A stretch of 64,000 bases of DNA from an uncultured Opitutia bacterium (GCA_903913915.1 CAIWNE010000086.1:22381-86380), one strand, 5' to 3'. Numbered from the stretch's first letter, positions 1 through 10,944 are shown. Numbers and translations are program-made. The notes: generated from the sequence alone by a model not told the origin.

Positions 1-2
1 TG

Positions 3-1937
<1,935 letters not shown>

Positions 1938-1974
1938 GGTTTGCCCTCGGCGGGCGGGATGGGTAGGGTAGGGC

Positions 1975-2550
1975 ATGGTCATCGGACTCACTGGCGGCAT
2001 CGGGTGCGGCAAGTCCGCCGCCGCCGCTTGCTTTGCGGAGTTCGGCTTCAATGTCGTCGATGCTGATCAGCTTGCCCGCCAGGTGCTGGAGTCCGCCGCC
2101 TGCGTGCATGCGTTGCGTGCTCGCTGGGGGGATGAGTGCCTCGGGGCCGATGGTCGGCCTGACCGGCGTTGGATCGCGGAGAAGGTCTTCGGCGATCCGG
2201 CAGAACTGAGCTTCCTCGAAGGCTTGACCCATCCGGAGGTGGCTCGTCGTCGGCAGGCGGCCGTCTTGGATGCCAAGCGACACCACGTGGTCGAAATCCC
2301 GCTGCTCTTCGAAAAGAACCTGACCTCCGGTTTCGCCTTCATCGTGTGCGTCGCATGCTCGGAGGAGACTCGGCGTGCACGCTTGCTCAAAAAGGGTCTG
2401 ACCGACGTGGAGATCTCCCGACGTATCGCTTCGCAAATGCCTCTGTCGGAGAAGGTTAAGCGCTCCGATGTCGTGCTTTGGAATGACGGAGAGCTTGGAT
2501 TCCTGCGCGCGCAGGTCGCCGACTTGGTCGGTCGCCTCCCGGCTCCCTGA
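1975..2550 (+). CDS. coaE: dephospho-CoA kinase
   Basis: Phosphorylates the ribose 3'-OH of dephospho-CoA, the last step of coenzyme A synthesis, in the cytoplasm. The 191-residue protein opens with the P-loop GLTGGIGCGKS and carries DADQLARQV and HPEVARR, all typical of CoaE; its length is normal for the family. The ATG at 1975 has a purine-rich leader (ggtagggtagggc), one of the few clear Shine-Dalgarno-like sites in this window. It lies between ftsH and the pilus motor block. In many proteobacteria coaE also sits beside pilB/pilC/pilD, so the neighbourhood is familiar. Confidence 0.95.
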   Translation: MVIGLTGGIGCGKSAAAACFAEFGFNVVDADQLARQVLESAACVHALRARWGDECLGADGRPDRRWIAEKVFGDPAELSFLEGLTHPEVARRRQAAVLDAKRHHVVEIPLLFEKNLTSGFAFIVCVACSEETRRARLLKKGLTDVEISRRIASQMPLSEKVKRSDVVLWNDGELGFLRAQVADLVGRLPAP

Positions 2551-2580
2551 ATCCGAGTATCTTTGGTTAATTTGCGGTTG

Positions 2581-2595
2581 CGGGCAAGGTGCCCG
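2581..2595. other. perfect inverted repeat in the leader of the pilus motor operon
   Basis: CGGGCA-AGG-TGCCCG is a perfect 6-bp inverted repeat with a 3-bp centre, 31 bp after coaE and 81 bp before the GTG of the first PilB-like gene. No uninterrupted T-run follows directly, so it is a weak terminator candidate. It could be an operator or an RNA hairpin in the leader. Confidence 0.25.
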
Positions 2596-2676
2596 GATTT
2601 AGGGTATTTTCCCCGTTGTTCACCTCTCTGAGGAACAATTTCCCTACCCCTATCTTCCGCTCCGGATTTCCCCACT

Positions 2677-4401
2677 GTGACGACCGCCGACGACTACGTC
2701 ATTCAATTCATTCAGGACAAGGGACTGGTGTCCCCTGCCGACGTGACCGAGGCCTACGCCGCGACCCAGCCCGTGCCCGAGGGCCAGAATGCTGACACCC
2801 TCGCGATCGCCAAGCTAGTCGAGACCAACAAGGTCTCCTGGGCCAAGATCACCGCGGCCCTCAGCCTTGAGTTCGACATGGAGGTCGTCGACGTAGGCCA
2901 GGTCTCCCCGGCCGACGACATCCTCAAACTCATCAGCCGCGAGCAGGCCGAGAAGCATAACATCCTGCCGTTGCAGATGGACGGCACCGAGCTGCTCGTC
3001 GCCATCTCCGACCCGCTCGACACCGAGACCATCGACTCCGTGTCGCGCGTCCTGAAGCTTGCGATCAACCCCAAGCTGGCCCCGCCCGACGCCCTCAAGG
3101 AAGCCATTTCACGCTGTTATAACGGGGGTCAGATCGGCGGCGCCAACTCTTATTCCGACATCCTGGGCAAGGATGGCGGCGATGGTCTCGCCGTCGAGCT
3201 GCCTCAGGGCGGCGAGGTCAAGGAAGACGACGCCCCGATCATCCGTTACGTCAACTCGCTGATCGTCGACGCCATCCGTCGCAAGGCTTCGGACATCCAC
3301 CTGGAGCCGCTCGAGAAGCGTTTCCGCGTCCGTTTCCGCGTCGACGGCGTGCTTCAGGAGATGAAGGGTCCGCCCAAGCGCCTGCAGCCTTCCATCATCT
3401 CCCGACTCAAGCTGATGGCGGAAGTTTCGCTCGCCGAGAAGCGCATCCCGCAGGACGGACGCATCCAGGCCCGCACCGGCGGCCGCGACATCGACTTGCG
3501 CGTCTCCGTGCTGCCCACCGTCTACGGCGAGTCCATCGTCATGCGAATCCTCGACAAGGAAGGCCTGAAGCTCGGCCTTCCCGAGCTGGGCTTCTTCGCC
3601 GACGACCAGGCCAAGTTCCAGGGCCTCATCTCCGGCTCCGACGGCGTCTTCCTGGTCACCGGTCCGACCGGTTCCGGCAAGTCGACCACGCTTTATTCCG
3701 CGCTGAACTACATCAACAAGCCGGACCGCAAGATCATCACCGTCGAAGACCCGGTCGAATACCAGATGGCCGGCATCAACCAGGTGCAGGTCAAGCGCGA
3801 CGTCGGCATGACGTTCGCCGCGGCCCTTCGCGCCATGCTCCGTCAGGCGCCGAACATCGTGATGATCGGTGAAATCCGAGATCTCGAGACCGCCGAAATC
3901 GCGATCAACGCGGCCCTCACCGGCCACATGGTGTTCTCGACCCTCCACACCAACGACTCCGTCTCCGCCGTCACCCGACTCGTCGACATCGGCGTCAAGC
4001 CGTTCCTCGTGTCCGCCGCGTTGCGCGGAGCGCTCGCGCAGCGACTCGTGCGCCGCAACTGCCAGGCTTGCGCCGCCCCGAACAAGCCCACCGCCAAGGA
4101 CCTCGAATCCATCGGCATGACCGAGCACGACCTTGCCAGCGCCACGCCGATGAAGGGCCCCGGCTGCCCCAAGTGCGGCGAACGCGGCTACAAGGGCCGT
4201 CGCGGCGTCTTCGAACTCTTCGTCATCACCGAGGAGATCCAGGAGATGATCTACGGCGGCTCCAACCTCGTCGACCTCCGCCGCAAGGCCCGCGAGGCGG
4301 GCATGCGCACCATGCGCGAGGACGGCCAGCGCAAGGTCGCCTCCGGCATGACGACCATCGAAGAGGTGCTTGGCGCCACCGTCGCGGACGACGTCATCTG
4401 A
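2677..4401 (+). CDS. pilB: type IV pilus assembly / type II secretion ATPase (PilB/GspE family), copy 1
   Basis: Hexameric cytoplasmic ATPase that powers polymerization of pilins or pseudopilins through the PilC/GspF platform. The 574 residues carry an N-terminal MshEN-type domain (to about 150), the secretion ATPase core with Walker A GPTGSGKS near 329, Asp box EDPVEY, Walker B-like [14 protein letters not shown], and His box HTLHTND. A tetracysteine zinc region follows (CQAC ... [14 protein letters not shown]). The start is GTG at 2677, preceded by a pyrimidine-rich leader (ggatttccccact) without Shine-Dalgarno. It heads a run PilB-PilT-PilB2-PilC with gaps of 4-31 bp. No pilin, pilM-Q or secretin genes are in the window, so pilus versus secretion use cannot be decided here. 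Confidence 0.93.
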   Translation: MTTADDYVIQFIQDKGLVSPADVTEAYAATQPVPEGQNADTLAIAKLVETNKVSWAKITAALSLEFDMEVVDVGQVSPADDILKLISREQAEKHNILPLQMDGTELLVAISDPLDTETIDSVSRVLKLAINPKLAPPDALKEAISRCYNGGQIGGANSYSDILGKDGGDGLAVELPQGGEVKEDDAPIIRYVNSLIVDAIRRKASDIHLEPLEKRFRVRFRVDGVLQEMKGPPKRLQPSIISRLKLMAEVSLAEKRIPQDGRIQARTGGRDIDLRVSVLPTVYGESIVMRILDKEGLKLGLPELGFFADDQAKFQGLISGSDGVFLVTGPTGSGKSTTLYSALNYINKPDRKIITVEDPVEYQMAGINQVQVKRDVGMTFAAALRAMLRQAPNIVMIGEIRDLETAEIAINAALTGHMVFSTLHTNDSVSAVTRLVDIGVKPFLVSAALRGALAQRLVRRNCQACAAPNKPTAKDLESIGMTEHDLASATPMKGPGCPKCGERGYKGRRGVFELFVITEEIQEMIYGGSNLVDLRRKAREAGMRTMREDGQRKVASGMTTIEEVLGATVADDVI

Positions 4402-4405
4402 GCCC

Positions 4406-5479
4406 ATGGCCTACGAGATGAACCAGCTCCTGGAGGCCATGCTTGAGAATGGCGCTTCGGACCTGCACATCCGCGTGGGCCGTTCCCCGAGCCTCCGTAT
4501 CAACGGTTCCGTCGTCTCCATCGACGGCCCGGCCCTGGACGAGGCCGCCGCCAAGGCCATGGTCATGGCCGTCGTGCCGCCCGCCCAGCTCGCGCGCCTC
4601 GACGCCGACGGCGGAGCCGATTTCGCCTTCTCCTATCGCCAGAAGACCCGCCTCCGCGTGAACGCCTTCCGTGGCCTCGGCGGCTACGGCATGGTGCTGC
4701 GCCTCCTGCCGTCCGCGATGTTCACCCTCGAGCAGCTCCGCCTGCCCCCGGTGATCAAGGACATGCTCAAGCGCGCCCGCGGCCTGGTCCTCGTCACGGG
4801 GCCGACCGGCTCCGGCAAGTCGACCACGCTCGCCTCGATGATCAACTGGATCAACGAGAACGAGCAGGGGCACATCATCACGATCGAGGACCCGATCGAG
4901 TACACGCACGCCCACAAGAACTGCCTGATCACCCAGCGCGAAGTCGGCGTCGACCTCCCTTCGTTCTCCGAAGGCGTCCGCGCCGCCCTCCGCCAGGATC
5001 CGGACGTCATCCTGATCGGCGAGATGCGCGACCTTGAGACCATCGAGGCCGCCGTCACCGCCGCCGAGACGGGCCACCTCGTGCTCGGCACCCTGCACAC
5101 TTCGGGCGCCACCCGTACGATCGACCGCATCATCGACGCCTTCCCGGCCACGGCCCGCGACCAGATCCGCGCCCAGCTTTCCACCTCCCTGTCCGCCGTC
5201 ATCTCGCAGTGCCTCCTGCGCACCGTCGACGACAAGCGCGTCGCCGCCTTCGAGATCATGGTCCGCACGGACAGCGTCGGCGCGAAGATCCGCGAAGGTA
5301 AGACCTACCAGCTGCTCACCGACATCGAGACCGGCGGCTCGCGCGGCATGCGTACCATCGACAGCGACCTGCTGGCGCTCTTCTTCCAAGGCCTCGTTTC
5401 CGAGGAAGAAGTCTTCAACTACTGCCAGAATCCCGAAGCCATGCGCGAGCGCATGCGCGGAGGTGCCCAGTCGCGCTGA
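4406..5479 (+). CDS. pilT: type IV pilus retraction ATPase PilT
   Basis: Hexameric ATPase that depolymerizes type IV pili (twitching, DNA uptake). The ORF track starts at 4370, but the ATG at 4406 ([12 protein letters not shown]), 4 bp after the pilB stop, gives the typical PilT length of 357 residues. Visible: N-terminal ASDLHIRVG, Walker [10 protein letters not shown] near residue 133, Asp box EDPIEY, Walker B-like [14 protein letters not shown], His box GTLHTS, and a PilT-like C-terminal segment ([21 protein letters not shown]). There is no tetracysteine zinc motif, which separates it from the two PilB-like neighbours. A retraction motor here argues that the cluster serves real type IV pili. 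Confidence 0.93.
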   Translation: MAYEMNQLLEAMLENGASDLHIRVGRSPSLRINGSVVSIDGPALDEAAAKAMVMAVVPPAQLARLDADGGADFAFSYRQKTRLRVNAFRGLGGYGMVLRLLPSAMFTLEQLRLPPVIKDMLKRARGLVLVTGPTGSGKSTTLASMINWINENEQGHIITIEDPIEYTHAHKNCLITQREVGVDLPSFSEGVRAALRQDPDVILIGEMRDLETIEAAVTAAETGHLVLGTLHTSGATRTIDRIIDAFPATARDQIRAQLSTSLSAVISQCLLRTVDDKRVAAFEIMVRTDSVGAKIREGKTYQLLTDIETGGSRGMRTIDSDLLALFFQGLVSEEEVFNYCQNPEAMRERMRGGAQSR

Positions 5480-5510
5480 CCTTTCCCCACCCTTTCCCCA
5501 ACCCATTCCC

Positions 5511-7193
5511 ATGTTCGACGACCATAGTGACGTGATCCGTGATATCGCCCTCGAGGCCGGCCTCGTGACGCCCGCCCAGGCCGAGGAGATCTGGGAGTCC
5601 CACGCGACCACCGGCAAGTCGTTCAGCGACAGCCTCGTGGACGCAGGCCTCGCCGATCGCCCGACCATCCTGCAGGCCATCGCGGACCATCTGCACGTGC
5701 AGTACTACTCCGCCGTCCCGGCCGATCCGGGCGACGCCCTCGTCAAGCTCCTCAAGGCGCCGCAGGCCCACAAATACGTCGTGCTCCCTGTCGCCGACGA
5801 GGCCGGCAAGCTGACCCTCCTCGCGAAGGATCCGTTCAATTCGTCCGTCATCAACGAACTGGGCTTCATCCTCCAGAAGGACATCGAGCTCGCCGTCGCC
5901 GATCCTTCCCAGGTGGAAGCCGCCGTCACCCGCGTCTACGGCGAAGCCACCTCCTCCTCGATGGAGGACCTCCTCGGCGAATTCGGCGAAGTCGAAGCCG
6001 CCGCCGTCACCGATGAAGACGTCACCAAGGCCGCCAGCCAGGCGCCGATCATCCGCTTCGTCGACCTCGTCCTGCAGGAAGGCGTCAAGGCCAAGGCGTC
6101 GGACATCCACTTCGAGCCCTTCGAGACCGAGTTCCGCATCCGTCTCCGCATCGACGGCTCGCTCTACGAGATGGCGCCTCCGCCCAAGAACCTCGCCTCT
6201 GCCGTCATCGCCCGCGTCAAGGTCCTGTCCTCGCTCAACATCGCCGAACGTCGCGTGCCGCAGGACGGGCGCATCAAGACCACCATCAGCGGCCGTCAGA
6301 TCGACCTTCGCGTATCGACCTTGCCCACGCAGTTCGGGGAGTCCGTCGTGCTCCGAATCCTGGACAAGACCGTCGTCAACCTGAGCCTCGAGGCGCTCTC
6401 GATGCAGGACGACATCAAGGAGGGCATCCGCGCGATGGTCGGCCGCCCGAACGGCATCTTCATCGTCACCGGTCCCACGGGCTCCGGCAAGACCACCACG
6501 CTCTACTCCGCGCTCCGCGAAGTGAACACCGAGGACGTCAAGATCCTGACGGCCGAAGACCCGGTCGAATACGAGGTCGAAGGCATCATGCAGGTGCCGA
6601 TCAACCACCAGGTCGGCCTGACGTTCGCCGCCGCGCTGCGCTCGTTCCTCCGTCAGGATCCCGACACCATCATGGTCGGCGAAATCCGAGATCTCGAGAC
6701 CGCCCAGATCGCCGTGCAGGCCTCGCTGACCGGCCACGTCGTGCTTTCCACGCTCCACACCAACGACGCCCCCGGCGCGGTCACCCGACTCATCGACATG
6801 GGCCTGGAGCCGTTCCTCATCTCAGCCTCGCTCGAAGGCGTGCTCGCCCAGCGACTCCTGCGCCGCATCTGCAAGACCTGCCGCACCCCTTACGAGCCCG
6901 ACAAGGACGTCGTCAACATGCTCGACGTAGACGCGCTCGAGATCGCCAACAAGAAGTTCTACTTCGGCAAGGGCTGCCCGGAATGCAACCGTTCCGGCTA
7001 CAAGGGCCGCCAAGGCCTCTTCGAGCTGATGACGATCAACGACCAGCTGCGCTCGCTCATCACCCAGAAGGCGCCGACCCTCGTCCTGAAGCAGAAGGCC
7101 ATCGAATCCGGCATGCGCCCGCTCCGCGAGGACGGCCTGCGCTGCATCTTCGACGGCCACACTTCCATCGAGGAAGTCCTCAAGTACACCTAA
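5511..7193 (+). CDS. type IV pilus assembly / type II secretion ATPase (PilB/GspE family), copy 2
   Basis: Second PilB/GspE-type ATPase, 560 residues from the ATG at 5511 ([17 protein letters not shown]). The ORF-track start at 5034 lies inside pilT in another frame and is rejected. Domains: MshEN-like N-terminus, Walker A GPTGSGKT near 322, Asp box [20 protein letters not shown], His box HTLHTND, and zinc cysteines CKTC ... [14 protein letters not shown]. It is clearly paralogous to the 2677-4401 gene but diverged. The leader is strikingly C/T-rich (ctttccccaccctttccccaacccattccc). PilC follows 24 bp later. Whether the two copies drive separate machines or form a mixed motor is open. Confidence 0.92.
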   Translation: MFDDHSDVIRDIALEAGLVTPAQAEEIWESHATTGKSFSDSLVDAGLADRPTILQAIADHLHVQYYSAVPADPGDALVKLLKAPQAHKYVVLPVADEAGKLTLLAKDPFNSSVINELGFILQKDIELAVADPSQVEAAVTRVYGEATSSSMEDLLGEFGEVEAAAVTDEDVTKAASQAPIIRFVDLVLQEGVKAKASDIHFEPFETEFRIRLRIDGSLYEMAPPPKNLASAVIARVKVLSSLNIAERRVPQDGRIKTTISGRQIDLRVSTLPTQFGESVVLRILDKTVVNLSLEALSMQDDIKEGIRAMVGRPNGIFIVTGPTGSGKTTTLYSALREVNTEDVKILTAEDPVEYEVEGIMQVPINHQVGLTFAAALRSFLRQDPDTIMVGEIRDLETAQIAVQASLTGHVVLSTLHTNDAPGAVTRLIDMGLEPFLISASLEGVLAQRLLRRICKTCRTPYEPDKDVVNMLDVDALEIANKKFYFGKGCPECNRSGYKGRQGLFELMTINDQLRSLITQKAPTLVLKQKAIESGMRPLREDGLRCIFDGHTSIEEVLKYT

Positions 7194-7217
7194 CCTTCAA
7201 CATACCCCACCACTCCC

Positions 7218-8462
7218 ATGCCCGACTACAAGTATACCGCGATCGATCGCAACGGGGCGCAGACCTCCGGCAAGATCGAGGCCGCCAACGACGAACAGGC
7301 CCGCCAGAAGCTCATGGCGAAGGGCCTCATGGTCACCACGCTGGCCAGCGACGCCGGTTCGGCGAAGCCTGCCGCGACCGCCACGGCCCCCGCCAAGGCC
7401 GGCTTCTCGTTCGGGTCCAAGGTCTCCCAGAACGACGTGACGGTGATGACCCGTCAGCTGGCCACGCTCATCGTCGCCGGCCTGCCGCTCCTCCGCGCCC
7501 TGGAACTCATCACGAAGCAGGAGCGCAATCCGGCCTTCAAGGCCATCCTCGCCAACGTCGCCGAGAGCGTCTCGCAAGGTAACAACCTTTCCGAAGCCCT
7601 CCAGGCCCACCCGAAGGTCTTCGACAAGCTCTTCGTCAACATGATCCGCGCGGGCGAGGCGGGCGGCGTGCTGGACAAGGTCCTCGACCGTCTCGCGAAG
7701 TTCCGCGAAAAGGCCGAACGCATCCAGAAGAAGGTGAAGTCCGCGATGGTGTACCCGGGCGTCGTCATGTCGGTCGCCATCATCATCGTCTACATCCTGA
7801 TGGTGAAGGTCGTCCCTTCCTTCCAGAAGCTGCTCGACGGCCAGAAGACCCAGATGCCTCCGCTGACGCAGTTCGTCGTCGGCATCTCCAAGCTGCTCAC
7901 GGTCTACTGGTGGGCCACCCCGATCCTCATCTTCGGCATCTACGCCGGCCTGAAGAGCTGGCTGTCCACCGACAAGGGCAAGGAACTCTTCGACCGCATC
8001 ATCTTCCGCCTCCCCAAGGTCGGCGCCTTCGTGCAGATCGTCTCGGTCTCCCGCTTCGCCCGCACCTTCGGCACCCTGATGGCTTCCGGCGTACCGATCC
8101 TGCAGTCGATCTCGATCACCCGCGACACCCTCGACAACGTGGTGATCGCGAAATCCCTCGAGCGCGTGCATGATCGCGTGCGCGACGGTGAGCCGCTCTC
8201 GGTGCCGCTCGAGCAGTCCGGCGTCTTCCCGCAGATGGTGACCTCGATGATCCAGGTCGGCGAAGAGACCGGCCAGCTTCCGGAGATGCTCAACCGCGTC
8301 GCCGACATCTATGACGAAGAAGTCGACAACGCGGTGACGGCGCTGACTTCGATCATCGAGCCGGTGCTCATCGTGTTCCTCGCCGTGGTCGTCGGCACGA
8401 TCGTGCTCGCGATGTTCCTCCCGCTGATCGCGCTCATCACGAAGATGACCGGCGGCGGCTGA
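7218..8462 (+). CDS. pilC: type IV pilus / type II secretion inner-membrane platform protein (PilC/GspF)
   Basis: Polytopic inner-membrane platform on which the PilB/PilT ATPases act. The 414 residues start MPDYKYTAIDRNGAQTSGKIEA, the usual PilC/GspF opening. Two GspF domains follow (about 75-200 and 275-405), with the repeated pattern TRQLATLIVAGLPLLRALE / ARTFGTLMASGVPILQSI and membrane segments near 178-198, 235-250 and 385-405. Last gene of the motor block; a hairpin terminator starts 22 bp after the stop. The leader (ccttcaacataccccaccactccc) is pyrimidine-rich. Confidence 0.95.
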   Translation: MPDYKYTAIDRNGAQTSGKIEAANDEQARQKLMAKGLMVTTLASDAGSAKPAATATAPAKAGFSFGSKVSQNDVTVMTRQLATLIVAGLPLLRALELITKQERNPAFKAILANVAESVSQGNNLSEALQAHPKVFDKLFVNMIRAGEAGGVLDKVLDRLAKFREKAERIQKKVKSAMVYPGVVMSVAIIIVYILMVKVVPSFQKLLDGQKTQMPPLTQFVVGISKLLTVYWWATPILIFGIYAGLKSWLSTDKGKELFDRIIFRLPKVGAFVQIVSVSRFARTFGTLMASGVPILQSISITRDTLDNVVIAKSLERVHDRVRDGEPLSVPLEQSGVFPQMVTSMIQVGEETGQLPEMLNRVADIYDEEVDNAVTALTSIIEPVLIVFLAVVVGTIVLAMFLPLIALITKMTGGG

Positions 8463-8484
8463 GCCGATCTCCGCAGGCACGACG

Positions 8485-8515
8485 AAGCCCGGTCCGCAAG
8501 GAGCCGGGCTTTTTC
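8485..8515 (+). terminator. rho-independent terminator after pilC
   Basis: AAGCCCGG ... CCGGGCTT forms an 8-bp stem (8485-8492 with 8504-8511) with an 11-nt loop, followed by TTT then C. It lies 22 bp after the pilC stop and would end the pilus motor transcript. Confidence 0.8.
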
Positions 8516-8549
8516 GTGTCCAGGGAAGGGAAGTGACCCCTCAAAAAGG

Positions 8550-8588
8550 AGGCGGCTTGCATACCCCTATGCAAGCCGCCTGTTTTTT
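8550..8588. terminator. second, very strong hairpin terminator, probably bidirectional
   Basis: AGGCGGCTTGCAT / ATGCAAGCCGCCT is a perfect 13-bp stem (8550-8562 with 8569-8581) around the loop ACCCCT. It is followed on the plus strand by G and six T. On the minus strand the hairpin is followed by CCTTTTTG, so it can also stop the tRNA-fMet transcript arriving from the right. It is a tandem partner of the terminator at 8485-8515. Confidence 0.75.
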
Positions 8589-8728
8589 ACTGCTTTATCT
8601 TACTTACCCCATTGTCCAGTAGGAAAAATTTAATACCTGATACCGTGCAATTAATTCCGACCGGTTCAAGCCTAATCCTACACTTTCTGACCACTTTTTT
8701 AAGTGGCTGCCTTTCAAGGCTTTAAAAT
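8589..8728. other. AT-richer spacer between terminator and tRNA-fMet, no gene seen
   Basis: About 140 bp of clearly lower GC than the surroundings. It contains a small hairpin CCACTT-TTTT-AAGTGG near 8692-8707. ORFs crossing it (8604-8855 minus, 8747-8941 plus) run through the tRNA and have no coding features. The 138 bp to the right of the tRNA (8807-8944) likewise shows no gene. Confidence 0.4.
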
Positions 8729-8806
8729 TGGGTGCAGGGGTAGGATTTGAACCTACGACCTTCAGGTTATGAGCCTGACGAGCTAACCGGGCTGCTCCAC
8801 CCTGCA
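8729..8806 (-). tRNA. initiator tRNA-fMet (anticodon CAT)
   Basis: Read on the minus strand from 8806: acceptor TGCAGGG, D arm GAGC-loop-GCTC, anticodon arm TCAGG-CTCATAA-CCTGA, variable AGGTC, T arm GTAGG-TTCAAAT-CCTAC, acceptor CCCTGCA, discriminator C, and an encoded CCA ending at 8729. The purine-11:pyrimidine-24 pair (A11:T24) and overall match to bacterial initiator tRNAs identify it as the initiator rather than elongator Met. Two unusual points: position 1-72 is a T:A pair instead of the mismatch typical of Escherichia coli (C1/A72), and the 29-41 pair is A:T, so only two of the three hallmark G:C pairs remain in the anticodon stem. Confidence 0.93.
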
Positions 8807-8944
8807 ATAAGTGGGAGGCGAAGGAGAAAGCGGCGACGGCTGAGTCGCAAGCCATTTCTTACGCGAGTTCGGGCCTGGTTAGGCGGGCCAAAAAGGGTTG
8901 AAGCAGGCGGGGCAGGGGGGAAGATTGCCCACCCCCTTTAAGCG

Positions 8945-10924
8945 ATGAGCGAAGATACCCCTACGCCCCCTCCTGGCGACGTCCCTCCGGTTGACCTGAA
9001 AAAGGTCGAGACGGACTCCCTCGGGTCGAAGCGCATGAAACGCTCCTTGTGGAAACGCATCGGCGCCAGCGGTCTGTCCGTCTCGCTGGCGATCCACGTC
9101 CTGCTGGTCTTCATCGCCGCCGCTTACGTCGTCTCCACCGTCACCGACAACGCCAAGAAGGATCCGAACACCTTCGCCACCGGCGCGGGCGGCGGTTCCG
9201 GAGGGGACCGCGTCAAGAGCACCCAGCACAAGGTCCAGCCGAAGAACGTGAAGTCGCTCGCGAAGACGACCACCCGCATCACTTCCAAGAGCGCCTCCGC
9301 TTCGATCGCGTTGCCCGACCTGCCGAGCTCGGCCTCCGCTTCCTCGATGGTCTCCGGCGCGATGGCCGGCGGCGCGTCCAAGGGCTTCGGCGGCGGCGCC
9401 GGCGGCGGCATCGGCGCCGGCAAGGGCATGGGCGCCGGCGGCGGCAAGAACTTCGTCGCGAAGCCGGTGATGGGCGCGAACATCTTCTCGCAGCGGCTGG
9501 CGGTCTATTTCGACGCCTCGGCCTCGATGCTGCCTTACCTCGACCGCGTCGAGGCTGAGATCCGCGACAAGTTCCCCGACGCCGACGTCTACATGTACGA
9601 CGGCGTCTTCATCGACATCCATGACGCCGAAGTCGTCGGTGGCGACAAGTTCAAGGGCGAGGCCTTCCTGAACCGTCGCGTCGGCGGCGGCTCCAAGAAG
9701 AACGCGAAGGGAGACATCGTCGCGACCGAGACCAACCCGGCCAAGCTCACCAGCGCGGGGCGCAATCTTCTCAAGAAGTATAACACGAATTTCAAGAAAG
9801 GCTCCGTCGGCGCCTGGCTGGACGTCCTCAAGGACGACCGCTCCTATGACGCGTTGATCGTCTTCTCCGACTTCGAGGACGGCGTCCGTCAGATCCGCAC
9901 CAAGGCCATCGGCGGGGTCCCGGCGTACAAGCCTGACAAAGGCATGCGCGCCGACCCGCCCGTGGTCTTCAACGACCGCAACAACCAGGGCGGCGGCTTC
10001 GCCCGTTCGGTGACCTTGATCGTGACCGGCGGCGCCTCCGGCCAGACCGTCCTGCAGTGCAAGGACACCACGGGGCTCATCACCGACATGATGGCCATCG
10101 GGACGGGCATCGCCCCGGGGACCACGGTCACCGACATCAAGCCCAACGTCAGCTTCACGCTCAGCAAGCCTCTGACCGCGGCCTCCAACGGGCGCGTCAT
10201 CTGCAATAACGGCGGCGACAAGCGCTTCCCCGAAGAGAAGAAGTGGGAGGACGAGTGGGAGAAGTCCTTTGCCGGAGCCCGCGACAACAAGGGACCTCGT
10301 CTTTACCTGATCAGCACCTCCCGCGCCTACGGGAACAAGCCTGGCACGATTCTCCAGCGATGCGTCACCGCCTCCGAGGGCGCTGCGATCATGGTGAAGT
10401 TCGGCAATGCCAAGAAGGGCGCCAAGACCATCGACGACCTTCATAACTACACCGACCTCTATGTCGGCATGCCGGTCAGCGGCCGCGGTGTCCCCAAGGA
10501 CGCCGAAGTCGTGTCGCTGCCGACCTTCAAGGAGATCGTCGACCCCGAGGATCCCGAGAAGAAGCGCAAGAAGAAGGTCACGGACAAGCAGATGGTCATC
10601 TCCGCTGCGATCACCGAGGACGTGACCAACGGCGTGTTCTCCTTCACTCCCCTCATCCAGGCGGTCGGTACGCTGGCTAAGGATGCCAAGACCATCACCG
10701 AGGTCTCGGGTTCCATCGACCTCAAGGCAGGCATGACCATCATGGACGCCCGTTTCCCTGCGGACACCAGGATCGTCAGCGTCACCCCGACCAAGGGATC
10801 CGTCGGTTTCTTCACCGTCGAGATGTCCGCGCCTGCCAACGCCGCGGCTGCGAACGCGATTCTGCGTTTCCGTCCTGCCGCCTCTACCACGGGCAATTCC
10901 CGCGGCGCAGCTCCGGCTCGCTGA
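8945..10924 (+). CDS. TonB-like anchored von Willebrand A domain protein with three inserted/appended repeat modules
   Basis: A 659-residue protein of unknown function. Residues 1-40 are a Pro-rich then basic cytosolic part. Residues 41-66 form one membrane anchor containing S47-LAI-H51, the SxxxH pattern of TonB anchors. Then a Gly/Ala/Ser-rich linker (about 75-175, GGGAGGGIGAGKGMGAGGG), and a vWA domain from about 178 with a complete MIDAS start D190-A-S-A-S194 and VFSDFEDG. The domain is split near 355 by a repeat module (IGTGIAPGTTVTDI), resumes at KKWEDEWEKSFAG ... GPRLYLI, and two further modules follow (VGMPVSGRGVPKDAEVVSL; KAGMTIMDARFPADTRIVSV). Paralogous to 11073-12149, which lacks the modules. 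Predicted periplasmic with metal-dependent ligand binding; coupling to ExbB/ExbD is inference. Confidence 0.85.
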   Translation: MSEDTPTPPPGDVPPVDLKKVETDSLGSKRMKRSLWKRIGASGLSVSLAIHVLLVFIAAAYVVSTVTDNAKKDPNTFATGAGGGSGGDRVKSTQHKVQPKNVKSLAKTTTRITSKSASASIALPDLPSSASASSMVSGAMAGGASKGFGGGAGGGIGAGKGMGAGGGKNFVAKPVMGANIFSQRLAVYFDASASMLPYLDRVEAEIRDKFPDADVYMYDGVFIDIHDAEVVGGDKFKGEAFLNRRVGGGSKKNAKGDIVATETNPAKLTSAGRNLLKKYNTNFKKGSVGAWLDVLKDDRSYDALIVFSDFEDGVRQIRTKAIGGVPAYKPDKGMRADPPVVFNDRNNQGGGFARSVTLIVTGGASGQTVLQCKDTTGLITDMMAIGTGIAPGTTVTDIKPNVSFTLSKPLTAASNGRVICNNGGDKRFPEEKKWEDEWEKSFAGARDNKGPRLYLISTSRAYGNKPGTILQRCVTASEGAAIMVKFGNAKKGAKTIDDLHNYTDLYVGMPVSGRGVPKDAEVVSLPTFKEIVDPEDPEKKRKKKVTDKQMVISAAITEDVTNGVFSFTPLIQAVGTLAKDAKTITEVSGSIDLKAGMTIMDARFPADTRIVSVTPTKGSVGFFTVEMSAPANAAAANAILRFRPAASTTGNSRGAAPAR

Positions 10925-10944
10925 GCCGGCTTCCGGCGCGGCTG

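Noticed and set aside
3870-3893. CGAGATCTCG palindrome in both PilB-like genes as a recombination or restriction site
   Set aside because: It lies within the conserved coding motif EIRDLETA in both genes; coding constraint explains most of it. Kept only as a codon-usage observation.
3109-4407. Antisense ORFs of more than 400 aa in the pilus ATPase genes (also 4394-5680, 5415-6758, 7197-8480)
   Set aside because: His/Asp/Gly/Val-rich shadows of well-supported secretion ATPase genes; no motifs.
8604-8855. 83-aa minus ORF over the tRNA region
   Set aside because: It contains the whole tRNA-fMet gene, which is well supported as an RNA gene; no protein features.
9361-9450. Repetitive ggcggcgcc-type DNA as a possible simple repeat or CRISPR-like element
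   Set aside because: It is the in-frame coding sequence of the Gly/Ala linker of the first vWA protein; no spacers or repeat periodicity beyond codons.
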